A DNA stretch of 19,916 bases from an uncultured Eubacteriales bacterium (GCA_905201895.1 CAJKPX010000035.1:1-19916), one strand, 5' to 3'. Positions 7,244 to 15,518 are shown, counted from the stretch's first letter. Made by a program: numbers and translations. Notes: a model not told the origin generated them from the letters alone.

Positions 7244-8407
7244 ATGCTTCTGATCAAAAACGGATATGTGAAAACGATGGCGGGTGCTGACATTGAGAAC
7301 GGATGCTTGCTGATCGGAGATGACGGTAAGATCGCTGCCATTGCCGAGAAAATTGAAGAAACGAAGGAAATGACGGTGCTTGATGCGGGCGGCAGGCTTG
7401 TGACGCCCGGATGTGTGGAGGCGCATTGCCATATCGGCATGCAGGATTCCGCAATGCGCTGGGAGGGGGCAGACGTCAACGAGCGCTCCGACCCATTAAC
7501 GCCGCACATGCGTGCGATTGATGGCATCAACCCGATCGACGAAACCTTTTCGCTTGCCATTGAGCACGGCGTGACCTCGGCATGCACGGGTCCCGGCAGT
7601 GCCAACGTGGTTGGCGGAAGCTTTGCGGCAATCAAGCTGGTCGGGAAGTGCGTGGACCGCATGATTATCAAAAATCCCGTTGCAATGAAATGTGCCTTCG
7701 GAGAAAATCCAAAGGGCGTATACGGGCAGTCGGGAAGCAAGGCTCCCGTGACGCGCATGGCGACCGCCGCGATGCTCCGTGATCTGCTTTTCAAGTCGCG
7801 CAATTATCTGGCGGCAAAGGAAGCGGGCAAGGAGCCCAATTTCGATATCAAGCTCGAGGCGATGATCCCCGTGATCAAAAAGGAAATCCCACTCAAGGCA
7901 CACGTGCATCGCGCCTACGATATCCTCACGGCGATCCGTATCGCCAAGGAATTTGACGTTCTTCTCACGCTCGACCACTGCACCGACGGCGAACTGATTG
8001 TCGACGAGCTGGCGGCGGAGGGCTATCCTGCTTTCATTGGTCCCTCCTTTGGAAGCAAGAGCAAGATCGAGCTGTCCAACAAGAGCTTTGCTACTGCCGG
8101 TGCGCTTCACGCCGCAGGTGTGCCGATCAGCATCATCACGGATTCCCCCGTCACGCCGCTCGAGCGACTCCCCATGTGTGCGGGCTATGCCTGCAGCGAG
8201 GGACTGCCCTATGAGGAGGCTTGGAGAGCGATCACCGTCAATCCCGCAAATCAGACCGGCATTGGCGACCGCGTGGGAAGCCTTGAGGTCGGCAAGGACG
8301 GGGACGTGGTGATCTGGCGCGATGACCCGCTTCGCGTGATTGGTGCCAAGGCGTTCGTGACCGTGGTTGACGGTGAGATCGTTTATCGGTCCGAGATATG
8401 CCTCTGA
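7244..8407 (+). CDS. Metal-dependent amidohydrolase, imidazolonepropionase-like, substrate unknown
   Basis: A 387-residue member of the amidohydrolase superfamily. The N- and C-terminal strands form the usual small beta-sandwich (IKNGYVKTM ... VVDGEIVYRSEICL) around a TIM-barrel. Likely metal ligands are His61 and His63 in EAHCHIG, a histidine pair in KAHVHRAYD (His220, His222), His245 in LTLDHCTDG and Asp300 in IITDSPVTP. The NPANQTGIGDRVGSLEVGKDGDVVIW segment is typical of the C-terminal end of this superfamily. The first motif is AHCH rather than the more common DxHxH. AAAGGA (7228-7233) precedes the ATG. It lies 26 bases after folD and is probably the last gene of that operon. Hydrolysis of a cyclic amide or peptide-like compound is a reasonable guess, but the substrate cannot be named from sequence. 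Confidence 0.88.
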   Translation: MLLIKNGYVKTMAGADIENGCLLIGDDGKIAAIAEKIEETKEMTVLDAGGRLVTPGCVEAHCHIGMQDSAMRWEGADVNERSDPLTPHMRAIDGINPIDETFSLAIEHGVTSACTGPGSANVVGGSFAAIKLVGKCVDRMIIKNPVAMKCAFGENPKGVYGQSGSKAPVTRMATAAMLRDLLFKSRNYLAAKEAGKEPNFDIKLEAMIPVIKKEIPLKAHVHRAYDILTAIRIAKEFDVLLTLDHCTDGELIVDELAAEGYPAFIGPSFGSKSKIELSNKSFATAGALHAAGVPISIITDSPVTPLERLPMCAGYACSEGLPYEEAWRAITVNPANQTGIGDRVGSLEVGKDGDVVIWRDDPLRVIGAKAFVTVVDGEIVYRSEICL

Positions 8408-8483
8408 TCCCTTCCGAAAACAGCAGGCAGGCGGCAAAATGCTAATATTTCTGTCATCCGCATGGCTTTTTCGCCCCCATCCC

Positions 8484-8512
8484 TTGACAGAACGAAAAAA
8501 AAGTGATACAAT
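8484..8512 (+). promoter_or_regulatory. Near-consensus sigma-A promoter for glyQS, extended -10
   Basis: TTGACA (8484-8489, perfect consensus), a 17-bp spacer and TACAAT (8507-8512, one mismatch), with TGA at 8504-8506 as an extended -10. Transcription would start near 8519, giving a leader of only about 34 bases. This leaves no room for a glycine T-box riboswitch. Confidence 0.88.
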
Positions 8513-8552
8513 ATAGTGATTATATTATAGTATTTTCAAACAGGAGATCGAC

Positions 8553-9968
8553 ATGAAAAACACAGAAAAGACAATGGACAAAATCGTTGCGCTTTGTAAA
8601 ACGCGCGGCTTTATTTTCCCCGGCTCCGAGATCTACGGCGGACTTTCCAACTCGTGGGACTACGGACCCCTTGGCGTGGAGTTCAAGAACAACGTCAAGC
8701 GCGCATGGTGGAAAAAATTCGTGCAGGAGAGCCGCTATAACGTCGGTCTCGACAGCGCGATCATCATGAATCCCGAAACCTGGGTGGCATCGGGTCACGT
8801 TGGCGGATTCTCCGACCCGCTCATGGACTGCAAGGGCTGCAAGATGCGCCACAGAGCCGACAAGCTCATCGAGGATTATGCATTCCAGAACGGTCTTGAG
8901 GACAACCCCGCAGGCTGGAGCTTTGAGGAGATGGCGGCATACATCAAGGAGAAGGGCATCGTTTGCCCGCAGTGCGGCGGCAATGACTTCACCGACATCA
9001 AGAAGTTCAACCTCATGTTCAAAACCTTCATCGGTGTCACCGAGGATAACTCGAGCACCGTTTATCTGCGTCCCGAGACCGCACAGGGTATTTTCGTAAA
9101 CTTTGCAAACGCACAGCGCACCACGCGCAAGAAGCTGCCCTTCGGTGTGGCACAGATCGGTAAATCCTTCCGCAACGAGATCACGCCCGGCAACTTCGTG
9201 TTCCGCACGCGTGAGTTCGAGCAGATGGAGCTCGAGTTCTTCTGCAAGCCCGGAACCGACCTGGAGTGGTTTGCATATTGGAAGGACTATTGCCACAAGT
9301 TCCTGCTCAATCTCGGCATGCGCGAGGAGAATCTCCGTCTGCGCGACCACGATCCCGAGGAGCTCTGCTTCTATTCCAAGGCAACCACCGACTTTGAGTT
9401 CCTGTTCCCGTTCGGCTGGGGCGAGCTCTGGGGCATTGCCGACCGCACCGACTACGATCTCGGTCAGCACCAGAACCATAGCGGCAAGGACCTGACCTAT
9501 TTCGATCAGGAAACCGGCGAGCACTATATTCCTTACGTGGTTGAGCCCTCGCTCGGTGCTGACCGCGTGGCGCTTGCATTCCTGGTTGACGCATATGACG
9601 AGGAGGTGCTCGACGAGGCGAAGAATGACGTGCGCACCGTTCTGCATTTGCATCCCGCTCTCGCGCCCTACAAGGCTGCGATCCTGCCGCTCTCCAAGAA
9701 GCTTTCCGAGAAGGCAGGCGAGATCTATGACGAGCTCTCCAAGTACTTCATGGTCGATTACGACGAAACCGGCTCGATCGGTAAGAGATATCGCCGTGAG
9801 GACGAGATCGGCACGCCTCTTTGCATCACCGTTGACTTTGAAACGGTTGGCGACGAGAACAAGCCTGCCGACAACTGCGTGACCGTGCGCGATCGCGACA
9901 CGATGGAGCAGGTTCGCATCCCGATTTCCGAGCTCAAGACCTATATCGAAAATAAAATCGCATTCTGA
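8553..9968 (+). CDS. glyQS: Glycine-tRNA ligase, homodimeric class II type
   Basis: Charges tRNA-Gly with glycine in the cytoplasm. The 471 residues match the single-chain dimeric glycyl-tRNA synthetase of Gram-positive bacteria, archaea and eukaryotes, rather than the split GlyQ/GlyS form. Visible class II motifs are FRNE (residues 206-209, motif 2), followed by GNFVFRTREFEQMELEFF, and GADRVALAF from residue 335 (motif 3, Arg338). The N-terminal GFIFPGSEIYGGLSNSWDYGP motif is typical of the family. Cysteines in CKGC (93, 96) and CPQC (138, 141) could form a zinc site. CAGGAG at 8540-8545 precedes the ATG. It has its own promoter and no T-box leader. Its codon use (many GCA, GTT and AAG) resembles pgk and tpiA and suggests high expression. 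Confidence 0.97.
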   Translation: MKNTEKTMDKIVALCKTRGFIFPGSEIYGGLSNSWDYGPLGVEFKNNVKRAWWKKFVQESRYNVGLDSAIIMNPETWVASGHVGGFSDPLMDCKGCKMRHRADKLIEDYAFQNGLEDNPAGWSFEEMAAYIKEKGIVCPQCGGNDFTDIKKFNLMFKTFIGVTEDNSSTVYLRPETAQGIFVNFANAQRTTRKKLPFGVAQIGKSFRNEITPGNFVFRTREFEQMELEFFCKPGTDLEWFAYWKDYCHKFLLNLGMREENLRLRDHDPEELCFYSKATTDFEFLFPFGWGELWGIADRTDYDLGQHQNHSGKDLTYFDQETGEHYIPYVVEPSLGADRVALAFLVDAYDEEVLDEAKNDVRTVLHLHPALAPYKAAILPLSKKLSEKAGEIYDELSKYFMVDYDETGSIGKRYRREDEIGTPLCITVDFETVGDENKPADNCVTVRDRDTMEQVRIPISELKTYIENKIAF

Positions 9969-9989
9969 TCGAATTTTTCGGCAACAATG

Positions 9990-10027
9990 ATATTTGGGGG
10001 CTTTCCGCGTTGAAGGTTCCCAAATAT
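9990..10027. other. Inverted repeat between glyQS and the glycosyltransferase gene
   Basis: Perfect 9-bp arms ATATTTGGG (9990-9998) and CCCAAATAT (10019-10027) surround a 20-base loop in which CTTT and GAAG can also pair. The nearest T-run (10044-10049) is 16 bases after the stem, so it is not a standard terminator. A weak promoter candidate, TTGAAG (10010-10015), 17 bp, TATAGA (10033-10038), overlaps the right arm; the arrangement could be an operator or a transcript-end hairpin. Confidence 0.45.
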
Positions 10028-10062
10028 TTGCATATAGACAAAATTTTTTGAGAGGTAGCAAG

Positions 10063-13000
10063 GTGAAAACAGAGCAGCATCAACCCGCCCTTTCGGTGAT
10101 CGTACCTGTTTACAACGGCGAGCGCTATCTGCGGCAGTGTCTGGATAGCATTTGTGAGCAGACCCTTTCCGATTTTGAGGTTCTGATCGTGGATGACGGC
10201 AGCACCGACTCCACACGCGCGATCGCCGAGGAATACGCCGCACGCGACGCACGCTTTCGCGTTTGTCCCCATGGGGAAAACCGTGGGCTTTTTGCTGCGC
10301 GTCTGACGGGCGTGGAGGCGTCGCGAGGGGACTATCTTGCCTTCATCGATGCCGACGACACTGTAACGGTCGATTGGCTTCGTCTGCTCCTGCAGCGCGC
10401 AACCGAGAGTGGGAGCGACATCACCGCAGGGCAATTCCTCTCCGCCTATGATGACGGCAGACTCGAATATTTCAATCTCGACCCCCTGCGTGCGCCGCTT
10501 TCCTATGAGGGGGATGCGGTCTTTGCGCATTTCATCGGGCAGGAGGGCAACTGCTATTCGTGGCACTTGGTGTGGAATAAGCTCTACACGCGTGCGCTTT
10601 GGGAGTCGGCTCTTTCCGCCCTGCATCGCTTTTCCGAGGCGCATCCGCGCTTTGTGATGTGCGAGGACATTGCCTTTTCGGTGGCACTCTGGCTCCGCGC
10701 GCGGCACTTTGAGGTGGTGACCGACGGCGCGTATTATTACTACCGACAGCACGCCGCCGCCAGCACCTCGCAAGGCCGTGACCGCAAGCGTGTGCTCAAA
10801 AATCTCACCGACACGGCAGAGGCGTTTGCCTTTGCGGCAGAGGAGCTCATTGCGTGCGGACAGCGCGATGCCATGCCGCATCTCGATGCGTGGAGAGCCT
10901 ACTATGCGCGTATGTATTTTGCCTATCTGCGTGAGGCGGGCGGCGCGAGTCGACGCGAGGACGAGGCAACCGTGAGAAGGCTCTTTGCATTGAACGGGTC
11001 GGACGATCTGGAAAAACATCCACCCGAATCGGGGTATTTTCACTCGGTTGCAACCCCCGTCGACCGCAAAAAGCTCGACGCGATGGAAGTGCTCAAGCGT
11101 GCCATCTGTGCGGATGGGACCGACACGGTCAGCTTTGATCTGTTTGACACGCTCGTTCTGCGTCCCTTCCTGCGCCCCACCGATCTCTTTTATCTCCTTC
11201 AGGAGGACTTCGAGCGCCTTGCAGGGGTGAGCTCCTATCTGCTCTTTCCCGAGCTGCGCGTTGCCGCCGAGGCAGCCTGCCGCCTGCGCGTGCGTGCCGA
11301 GCACCCTGATTGGGAGGACATCACGCTCGACGAAATCTACGCGCAGATGGCGCTGGACTATCCGATCGGTGCCGACGTACTTGATGCGCTCAAGGCGCGT
11401 GAGTGTGCGCTGGAGCTGCGCTTCTGCACGCCGCGTCGGATCGGACGAGAGCTCTTTGCGCTTGCGCGTGCACGCGGAAAGCGCGTGATCGTTTGCTCGG
11501 ATATGTATCTGCCACAGGCAACCGTTGAGGCAATTCTGACACAAAACGGCTATGCCTGCGACGGCGTTTATCTTTCCTCCACGCTCCGTCTCGGCAAGTG
11601 GACGGGGCATCTCTACCGACACGTGCAGAGCGCACTCGGCGTGCCGTCGGGACGCATCCTGCATATCGGTGATAACCGCGCAAGCGACGTGGACAACGCG
11701 CGCAAGAGCGGCTGGCAGAGTGCACATTTGCCCTCTCCCGTGGCGCTCTTTCAGAACGAGGTGCCCGCATTCTTCGGCGGCGGTGCAAATCGTGCCCTGA
11801 CCGACGGTGTGGGCGGCATACGCGACGGACAGAATCCTGCATTGGGCTTTTTCGGCTATCGCACCATGCTTGCCGTTGGGGTCAACCGCCTTTGGGATAG
11901 CCCCTACACTCAGATCGCTGAGGGAAGCGATTACGATGCCGCGCCATATCGCATGGGCTATTTTGCGCTCGGGCAGTATCTCTATGCCGTCACCGATTGG
12001 CTTGCTGAAAAGGCGGTCTGCGAGGAGCGAGGACGGGTGCATTTCGTCGCACGCGACGGGTACCTGCCCATGCAGGCGTATGAGCTGCTTCGTGATACCG
12101 ACCCAACCCTTCCGCTCTCCAACTATCTTTATATTTCACGCAAGGCGTTGGCACTTACCGACGTCTACGCGCCGATCGACCTCTACTCACTTCGCGGCAA
12201 GCTCCTCACCGAGGCAACCTCACCGCGTCGGATCGACGAGCTGCTCGCCCCCTATTACAAGGACGGCATCACCACTCTCTGCGAGAAGATGACGCTTGAC
12301 GATACCGCCTACCGCCGTCGCTTTGCTGATGACGGGGAATATGACCGCACGCTCCGCGCGGCACTCGACTGTCTCGATTTTGCCAAGCTGGAGGCGGGAA
12401 AGACCCAACTGAAGCGCTATTTTGAGGGGATGGTTGCCCCGGGTGATCTGCTGTTTGACATTGGATACAGCGGGCGCGGCGAGGCAGCGCTTTCCCGTCT
12501 GCTCGGCTACCCTGTGGACGGTGCCTACGTGCACAGCAACACGCAGGCGCTTGCCATGCGCGCACGCCAGCAGGGCTTTGAAACCGAGTGCTTTTACGGC
12601 GTCAAGCCGCGCATCACGGGCGTGATCCGTGAGCACGTGTTCATGAAGCTCGCGCCGTCGGCAGTGGGCTACCGCGCGGTGGGGGACACCCTTGAGCCGA
12701 TCTTTGAGGACGTCCGCATCAACGCCACCACGCGTCTTTTCACCGAAATCCTGCAGGGGGCTGCGCTCGACTACGTGCGCGACCTGTGCACGATCTTCGG
12801 GCGCGATCGCAAGCAGCTGCTCTACCGTCGCGAGGACCTTGCCCATAGCTTTGAGGCGTATCTCCACGGCGCAAAGCCGCTCGACCGCAGACTCTTTGCA
12901 TGCGTGATCTTCGAGGACGAAATGGGCTACGGCAAGGCATTTTCTGCGCTCGATTTCTGGGAGCGTGATCTTGCCGCCTGCCGACTCGGTGTTTCCGACC

Positions 13001-13134
13001 TCTCTGCCTACACGCAGGATCAGAAGCTGCGCGAAACCTTCATGCCCTATCCGCGCTGGAAAAAGGCGCTCTGCTATCTCATTCTCGACCGAGGGCATTT
13101 CCTCGGCAGCCTGAAAAAGCTGTTCAAAAAGTAA
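10063..13134 (+). CDS. Glycosyltransferase family 2 fused to a HAD-like domain and a C-terminal domain
   Basis: A 1023-residue multidomain protein, probably cytoplasmic, with no signal peptide or membrane helix. Residues 10-240 form a GT-A glycosyltransferase family 2 domain: LSVIVPVYNGERYL, VDDGSTD (from residue 44), the metal-binding DxD in FIDADD (Asp96, Asp98) and CEDIAF. Residues 355-560 are HAD-like: FDLFDTLV (Asp359, Asp362), VIVCSDMYLP and GDNRASDVDNA. The rest, with VHFVARDGYLP near 659, resembles proteins of the COG5610 type, often linked to surface polysaccharide genes; that link is from memory. The GTG at 10063 is chosen because GAGAGG (10050-10055) lies 7 bases upstream; the frame opens earlier but without a ribosome site. 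It is a lone glycan gene between housekeeping genes. The sugar and acceptor are unknown. Confidence 0.85.
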   Translation: MKTEQHQPALSVIVPVYNGERYLRQCLDSICEQTLSDFEVLIVDDGSTDSTRAIAEEYAARDARFRVCPHGENRGLFAARLTGVEASRGDYLAFIDADDTVTVDWLRLLLQRATESGSDITAGQFLSAYDDGRLEYFNLDPLRAPLSYEGDAVFAHFIGQEGNCYSWHLVWNKLYTRALWESALSALHRFSEAHPRFVMCEDIAFSVALWLRARHFEVVTDGAYYYYRQHAAASTSQGRDRKRVLKNLTDTAEAFAFAAEELIACGQRDAMPHLDAWRAYYARMYFAYLREAGGASRREDEATVRRLFALNGSDDLEKHPPESGYFHSVATPVDRKKLDAMEVLKRAICADGTDTVSFDLFDTLVLRPFLRPTDLFYLLQEDFERLAGVSSYLLFPELRVAAEAACRLRVRAEHPDWEDITLDEIYAQMALDYPIGADVLDALKARECALELRFCTPRRIGRELFALARARGKRVIVCSDMYLPQATVEAILTQNGYACDGVYLSSTLRLGKWTGHLYRHVQSALGVPSGRILHIGDNRASDVDNARKSGWQSAHLPSPVALFQNEVPAFFGGGANRALTDGVGGIRDGQNPALGFFGYRTMLAVGVNRLWDSPYTQIAEGSDYDAAPYRMGYFALGQYLYAVTDWLAEKAVCEERGRVHFVARDGYLPMQAYELLRDTDPTLPLSNYLYISRKALALTDVYAPIDLYSLRGKLLTEATSPRRIDELLAPYYKDGITTLCEKMTLDDTAYRRRFADDGEYDRTLRAALDCLDFAKLEAGKTQLKRYFEGMVAPGDLLFDIGYSGRGEAALSRLLGYPVDGAYVHSNTQALAMRARQQGFETECFYGVKPRITGVIREHVFMKLAPSAVGYRAVGDTLEPIFEDVRINATTRLFTEILQGAALDYVRDLCTIFGRDRKQLLYRREDLAHSFEAYLHGAKPLDRRLFACVIFEDEMGYGKAFSALDFWERDLAACRLGVSDLSAYTQDQKLRETFMPYPRWKKALCYLILDRGHFLGSLKKLFKK

Positions 13135-13142
13135 ATCGTAAC

Positions 13143-13176
13143 GCCGCCCCGAGGATTTCCTCGGGGCGGCCGTTTT
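13143..13176 (+). terminator. Intrinsic terminator after the glycosyltransferase gene
   Basis: GCCGCCCCGAGG (13143-13154) pairs perfectly with CCTCGGGGCGGC (13159-13170) around ATTT, followed by CGTTTTG. The stem is very GC-rich and the T-run is short (four). It separates this gene from the miaB operon. Confidence 0.88.
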
Positions 13177-13256
13177 GCGCAACGCGATGCGCTTACAGGC
13201 AGATGTCAAGCCCCCCTTATGTTCTCGTCTCTTTTTGATCTTTTTCGGCGCAAATC

Positions 13257-13285
13257 TTGACTTTTCGGAGATTGTGTTGTATAAT
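13257..13285 (+). promoter_or_regulatory. Sigma-A promoter for the miaB-mutS gene cluster
   Basis: TTGACT (13257-13262), a 17-bp spacer and a perfect TATAAT (13280-13285). Transcription would begin near 13292, giving a leader of about 55 bases before the miaB ATG. I see no riboswitch in the leader. Confidence 0.87.
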
Positions 13286-13347
13286 ATTAAGATGAGATAA
13301 TTTCGGCTTCGTGCAGATGCGCGGGGTCTGAAGGGAGATCCTGTTTG

Positions 13348-14772
13348 ATGAGTGAAAGAAAGCTTCTGCCACCCGAGGAGGTGGCGGCACAGCAAGAATA
13401 TATTGCGCGGATGCGTGCCGAAAACGAGGCGTACGCCGCGCAGAACGGAGCCGTGCGAGGCGCGTTTGTGCTCACCTTCGGGTGTCAGCAGAACGAGGCG
13501 GATAGCGAAAAGATCGCGGGGCTTTGCGAGGCGATGGGATATGAGATCGTCGGCACCCCCGAGGACGCCGAGTTGATTATGGTCAACACCTGCGCCATCC
13601 GCGAGCACGCCGAGCAAAAGGCGCTCTCGATCGTGGGGCAGTATAAGCATCTCAAGGCAAAGCGTCCCTCGCTTGTGATCGGCGTTTGCGGATGCATGGT
13701 CACGCAGGAGCACCGCAAGGACGAGATCAAGCACCGTTATCCTTACGTCGATTTCGTGTTCGGCACGTCCTCGCTCCACCGCTTTCCGCAGCTGCTTTGC
13801 GAGAAGCTGGAGAAGGGGCGTCGCCTGTTCTGCCCCGAGGAGAGCGAATATCGCGTTGCCGAGGGTCTGCCGATCCGCCGCGAGAGCAGCTACCGCGCAT
13901 GGGTCTCGATCATGTACGGCTGCAACAATTTCTGCTCCTATTGCATCGTGCCCTACGTGCGCGGACGCGAGCGGAGCCGTGAGCCTGCCGAGATCATCCG
14001 CGAGGTCGAGGAGCTGGTGCGTCGCGGATACCGAGATATCACCCTGCTCGGTCAGAACGTCAATTCCTACGGCAAGGATGCGGAAGATGACTTTGATTTT
14101 GCTGACCTGCTTGCCGCGCTCGACGGCATTGAGGGCGATTTCTTGTTGCGTTTTATGACCAGCCATCCAAAGGATGCCAGTCGCAAGCTCATCGACGTCA
14201 TGGCAAGCTCGCGCCACATCGCGCACCAATTCCACCTGCCCATGCAATCGGGCAGCGACGCGATCCTTCGCGCCATGAACCGACACTACGACACCGCGCG
14301 CTATCTCGACACCGTGGATTATCTGCGTGCGCGCATCCCCGACGTCACCATCACCTCGGACATCATCGTAGGCTTCCCGGGCGAGACCGACGCCGATTTT
14401 GAGGCAACGCTTACCATGCTCGAGCGCGTGAAATTCGACATGCTCTATTCGTTTATCTATTCGCCGCGCAAGGGAACGCCCGCCGCCGAGTGGGAGCAGG
14501 TTGACCCTGCCGTCAAGAGCGCACGCTTTGCGCGTCTGCTCGAGGTGCAGAACGCGATCGCCGTCGAGCGCAATCAGCCGCTCGTTGGCAAAACGCTTCG
14601 CGTGCTCTGCGACGGCGTGAGCAAGAACAATCCCGCGCTCTATGCGGGGCGCACCGAGGGCAACAAGATCGCCTTTTTCGAGGGCAAGCCCGAGGACACG
14701 GGACGCTACGTGGATTTCCTCGTTGAGCGTGCCGACGCCTTCGCACTCTACGGAAAGCGGGTGACCGAATGA
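13348..14772 (+). CDS. miaB: tRNA-2-methylthio-N6-isopentenyladenosine37 synthase
   Basis: Radical-SAM methylthiotransferase that adds the 2-methylthio group to N6-isopentenyladenosine at position 37 of tRNAs, which stabilises codon pairing. The 474-residue protein has the N-terminal UPF0004 domain, with cluster-binding cysteines Cys46 (FGCQQNEADSE), Cys82 (VNTCAIRE) and Cys116 (GCMVTQ). The radical-SAM CxxxCxxC is in YGCNNFCSYCIVPYVRGRE (Cys192, 196, 199). A C-terminal TRAM-like domain follows. The VRGRERSR and FGCQQNEADSE wording fits MiaB better than its relatives MtaB or RimO. A 35-residue N-terminal extension, common in Clostridia, precedes the first motif. AAGGGAG (13331-13337) lies upstream of the ATG; a TTG one codon earlier (13345) is the alternative start. 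The stop overlaps the next start as ATGA. Confidence 0.95.
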   Translation: MSERKLLPPEEVAAQQEYIARMRAENEAYAAQNGAVRGAFVLTFGCQQNEADSEKIAGLCEAMGYEIVGTPEDAELIMVNTCAIREHAEQKALSIVGQYKHLKAKRPSLVIGVCGCMVTQEHRKDEIKHRYPYVDFVFGTSSLHRFPQLLCEKLEKGRRLFCPEESEYRVAEGLPIRRESSYRAWVSIMYGCNNFCSYCIVPYVRGRERSREPAEIIREVEELVRRGYRDITLLGQNVNSYGKDAEDDFDFADLLAALDGIEGDFLLRFMTSHPKDASRKLIDVMASSRHIAHQFHLPMQSGSDAILRAMNRHYDTARYLDTVDYLRARIPDVTITSDIIVGFPGETDADFEATLTMLERVKFDMLYSFIYSPRKGTPAAEWEQVDPAVKSARFARLLEVQNAIAVERNQPLVGKTLRVLCDGVSKNNPALYAGRTEGNKIAFFEGKPEDTGRYVDFLVERADAFALYGKRVTE

Positions 14773-15518
14773 ATTATCAGGATATCAACGCCGAAACGAT
14801 TGACCGATGGGTCGAGGAGGGCTGGGAGTGGGGACAACCGATCTCCCACGAGACCTACCTTCGCGCCGTCGAGGGCGAATGGGACGTGCTGCTTACCCCC
14901 ACAAAGCCCGTGCCGCACGCATGGTTTGGCGAGCTTCGCGGCAAGAAGATTCTCGGTCTTGCGTCGGGAGGCGGACAGCAAATGCCGATCTTTGCGGCGC
15001 TCGGAGCCGAATGCACCGTGCTGGATTATTCCCCCCGTCAGCTTGAGAGCGAGCGCATGGTGGCACAGAGAGAGGGTTACGATATCCGCATGATCCGCGC
15101 CGACATGACAAAGCCCCTGCCGTTTGCCGACGGTGAATTTGATCTGATCTTCCACCCCGTATCAAACTGCTATATCGCCGAGGTCAAGCCGCTCTTTTGC
15201 GAGTGCTACCGCGTGCTGCGCTCGGGCGGTGCGCTGCTTTCGGGGCTTGGAAACGAGGTGAACTATCTGGTCAACGACGACGAGCGTACCATCGTCAACC
15301 GCATGCCCTTCAATCCGCTCAAAAATCCCGAGCAGATGGAGGAGCTGCAGAGAGAGGACTGCGGCGTGCAGTTCTCGCACACGGTCGAGGAGCAGATCGG
15401 CGGTCAGCTTGAGGCGGGCTTTCTGCTCACGCATATCTTCGGTGACACCAACGGAGAAGGGTATCTGCACGAGCTTGGGGTGGAATGCTATCTTGCAACC
15501 CGTGCGGTCAAGCCCTGA
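14769..15518 (+). CDS. Class I SAM-dependent methyltransferase, substrate unknown
   Basis: A 249-residue Rossmann-fold methyltransferase. Motif I is ILGLASGGGQQMPIFAALGA (residues 61-80), motif II is CTVLDYSPRQLE (Asp86 probably binds the ribose of SAM), ADMTKPLPFADGEFDLIF covers motifs III-IV, and YRVLRSGGALLSG follows. No substrate-specific domain is recognisable; small-molecule methyltransferases of the UbiE/Methyltransf_11 type look most similar. The start overlaps the miaB stop as ATGA, so translation is probably coupled to miaB, and no strong separate ribosome site is visible (GGGTGA only). In Bacillus subtilis miaB is followed directly by ymcA, so this gene is an extra member here. A role in RNA modification is an idea from position only. 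Confidence 0.88.
   Translation: MNYQDINAETIDRWVEEGWEWGQPISHETYLRAVEGEWDVLLTPTKPVPHAWFGELRGKKILGLASGGGQQMPIFAALGAECTVLDYSPRQLESERMVAQREGYDIRMIRADMTKPLPFADGEFDLIFHPVSNCYIAEVKPLFCECYRVLRSGGALLSGLGNEVNYLVNDDERTIVNRMPFNPLKNPEQMEELQREDCGVQFSHTVEEQIGGQLEAGFLLTHIFGDTNGEGYLHELGVECYLATRAVKP

Noticed and set aside
8408..8483. Possible terminator after the amidohydrolase gene
   Set aside because: ATGC ... GCAT followed by CTTTTT gives only a 4-bp stem around a long loop; not convincing, although transcription should end in this interval.
9994..10062. TTG start for the glycosyltransferase gene
   Set aside because: It lies within an inverted repeat and has no ribosome site; the GTG at 10063 has GAGAGG at 7 bases and begins just before the GT2 domain.
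9934..12042. Long - strand open frame (about 700 codons) opposite glyQS and the glycosyltransferase gene
   Set aside because: It is antisense to genes with clear domains. The peptide is Arg/His/Cys-rich with no recognisable family, and there is no promoter or ribosome site. GC-rich third positions on the + strand create such shadows.
12220..14286. Long - strand open frame opposite the glycosyltransferase 3' end and miaB
   Set aside because: It crosses a strong terminator and a promoter on the other strand and lies opposite certain genes; no motif is seen in its translation.
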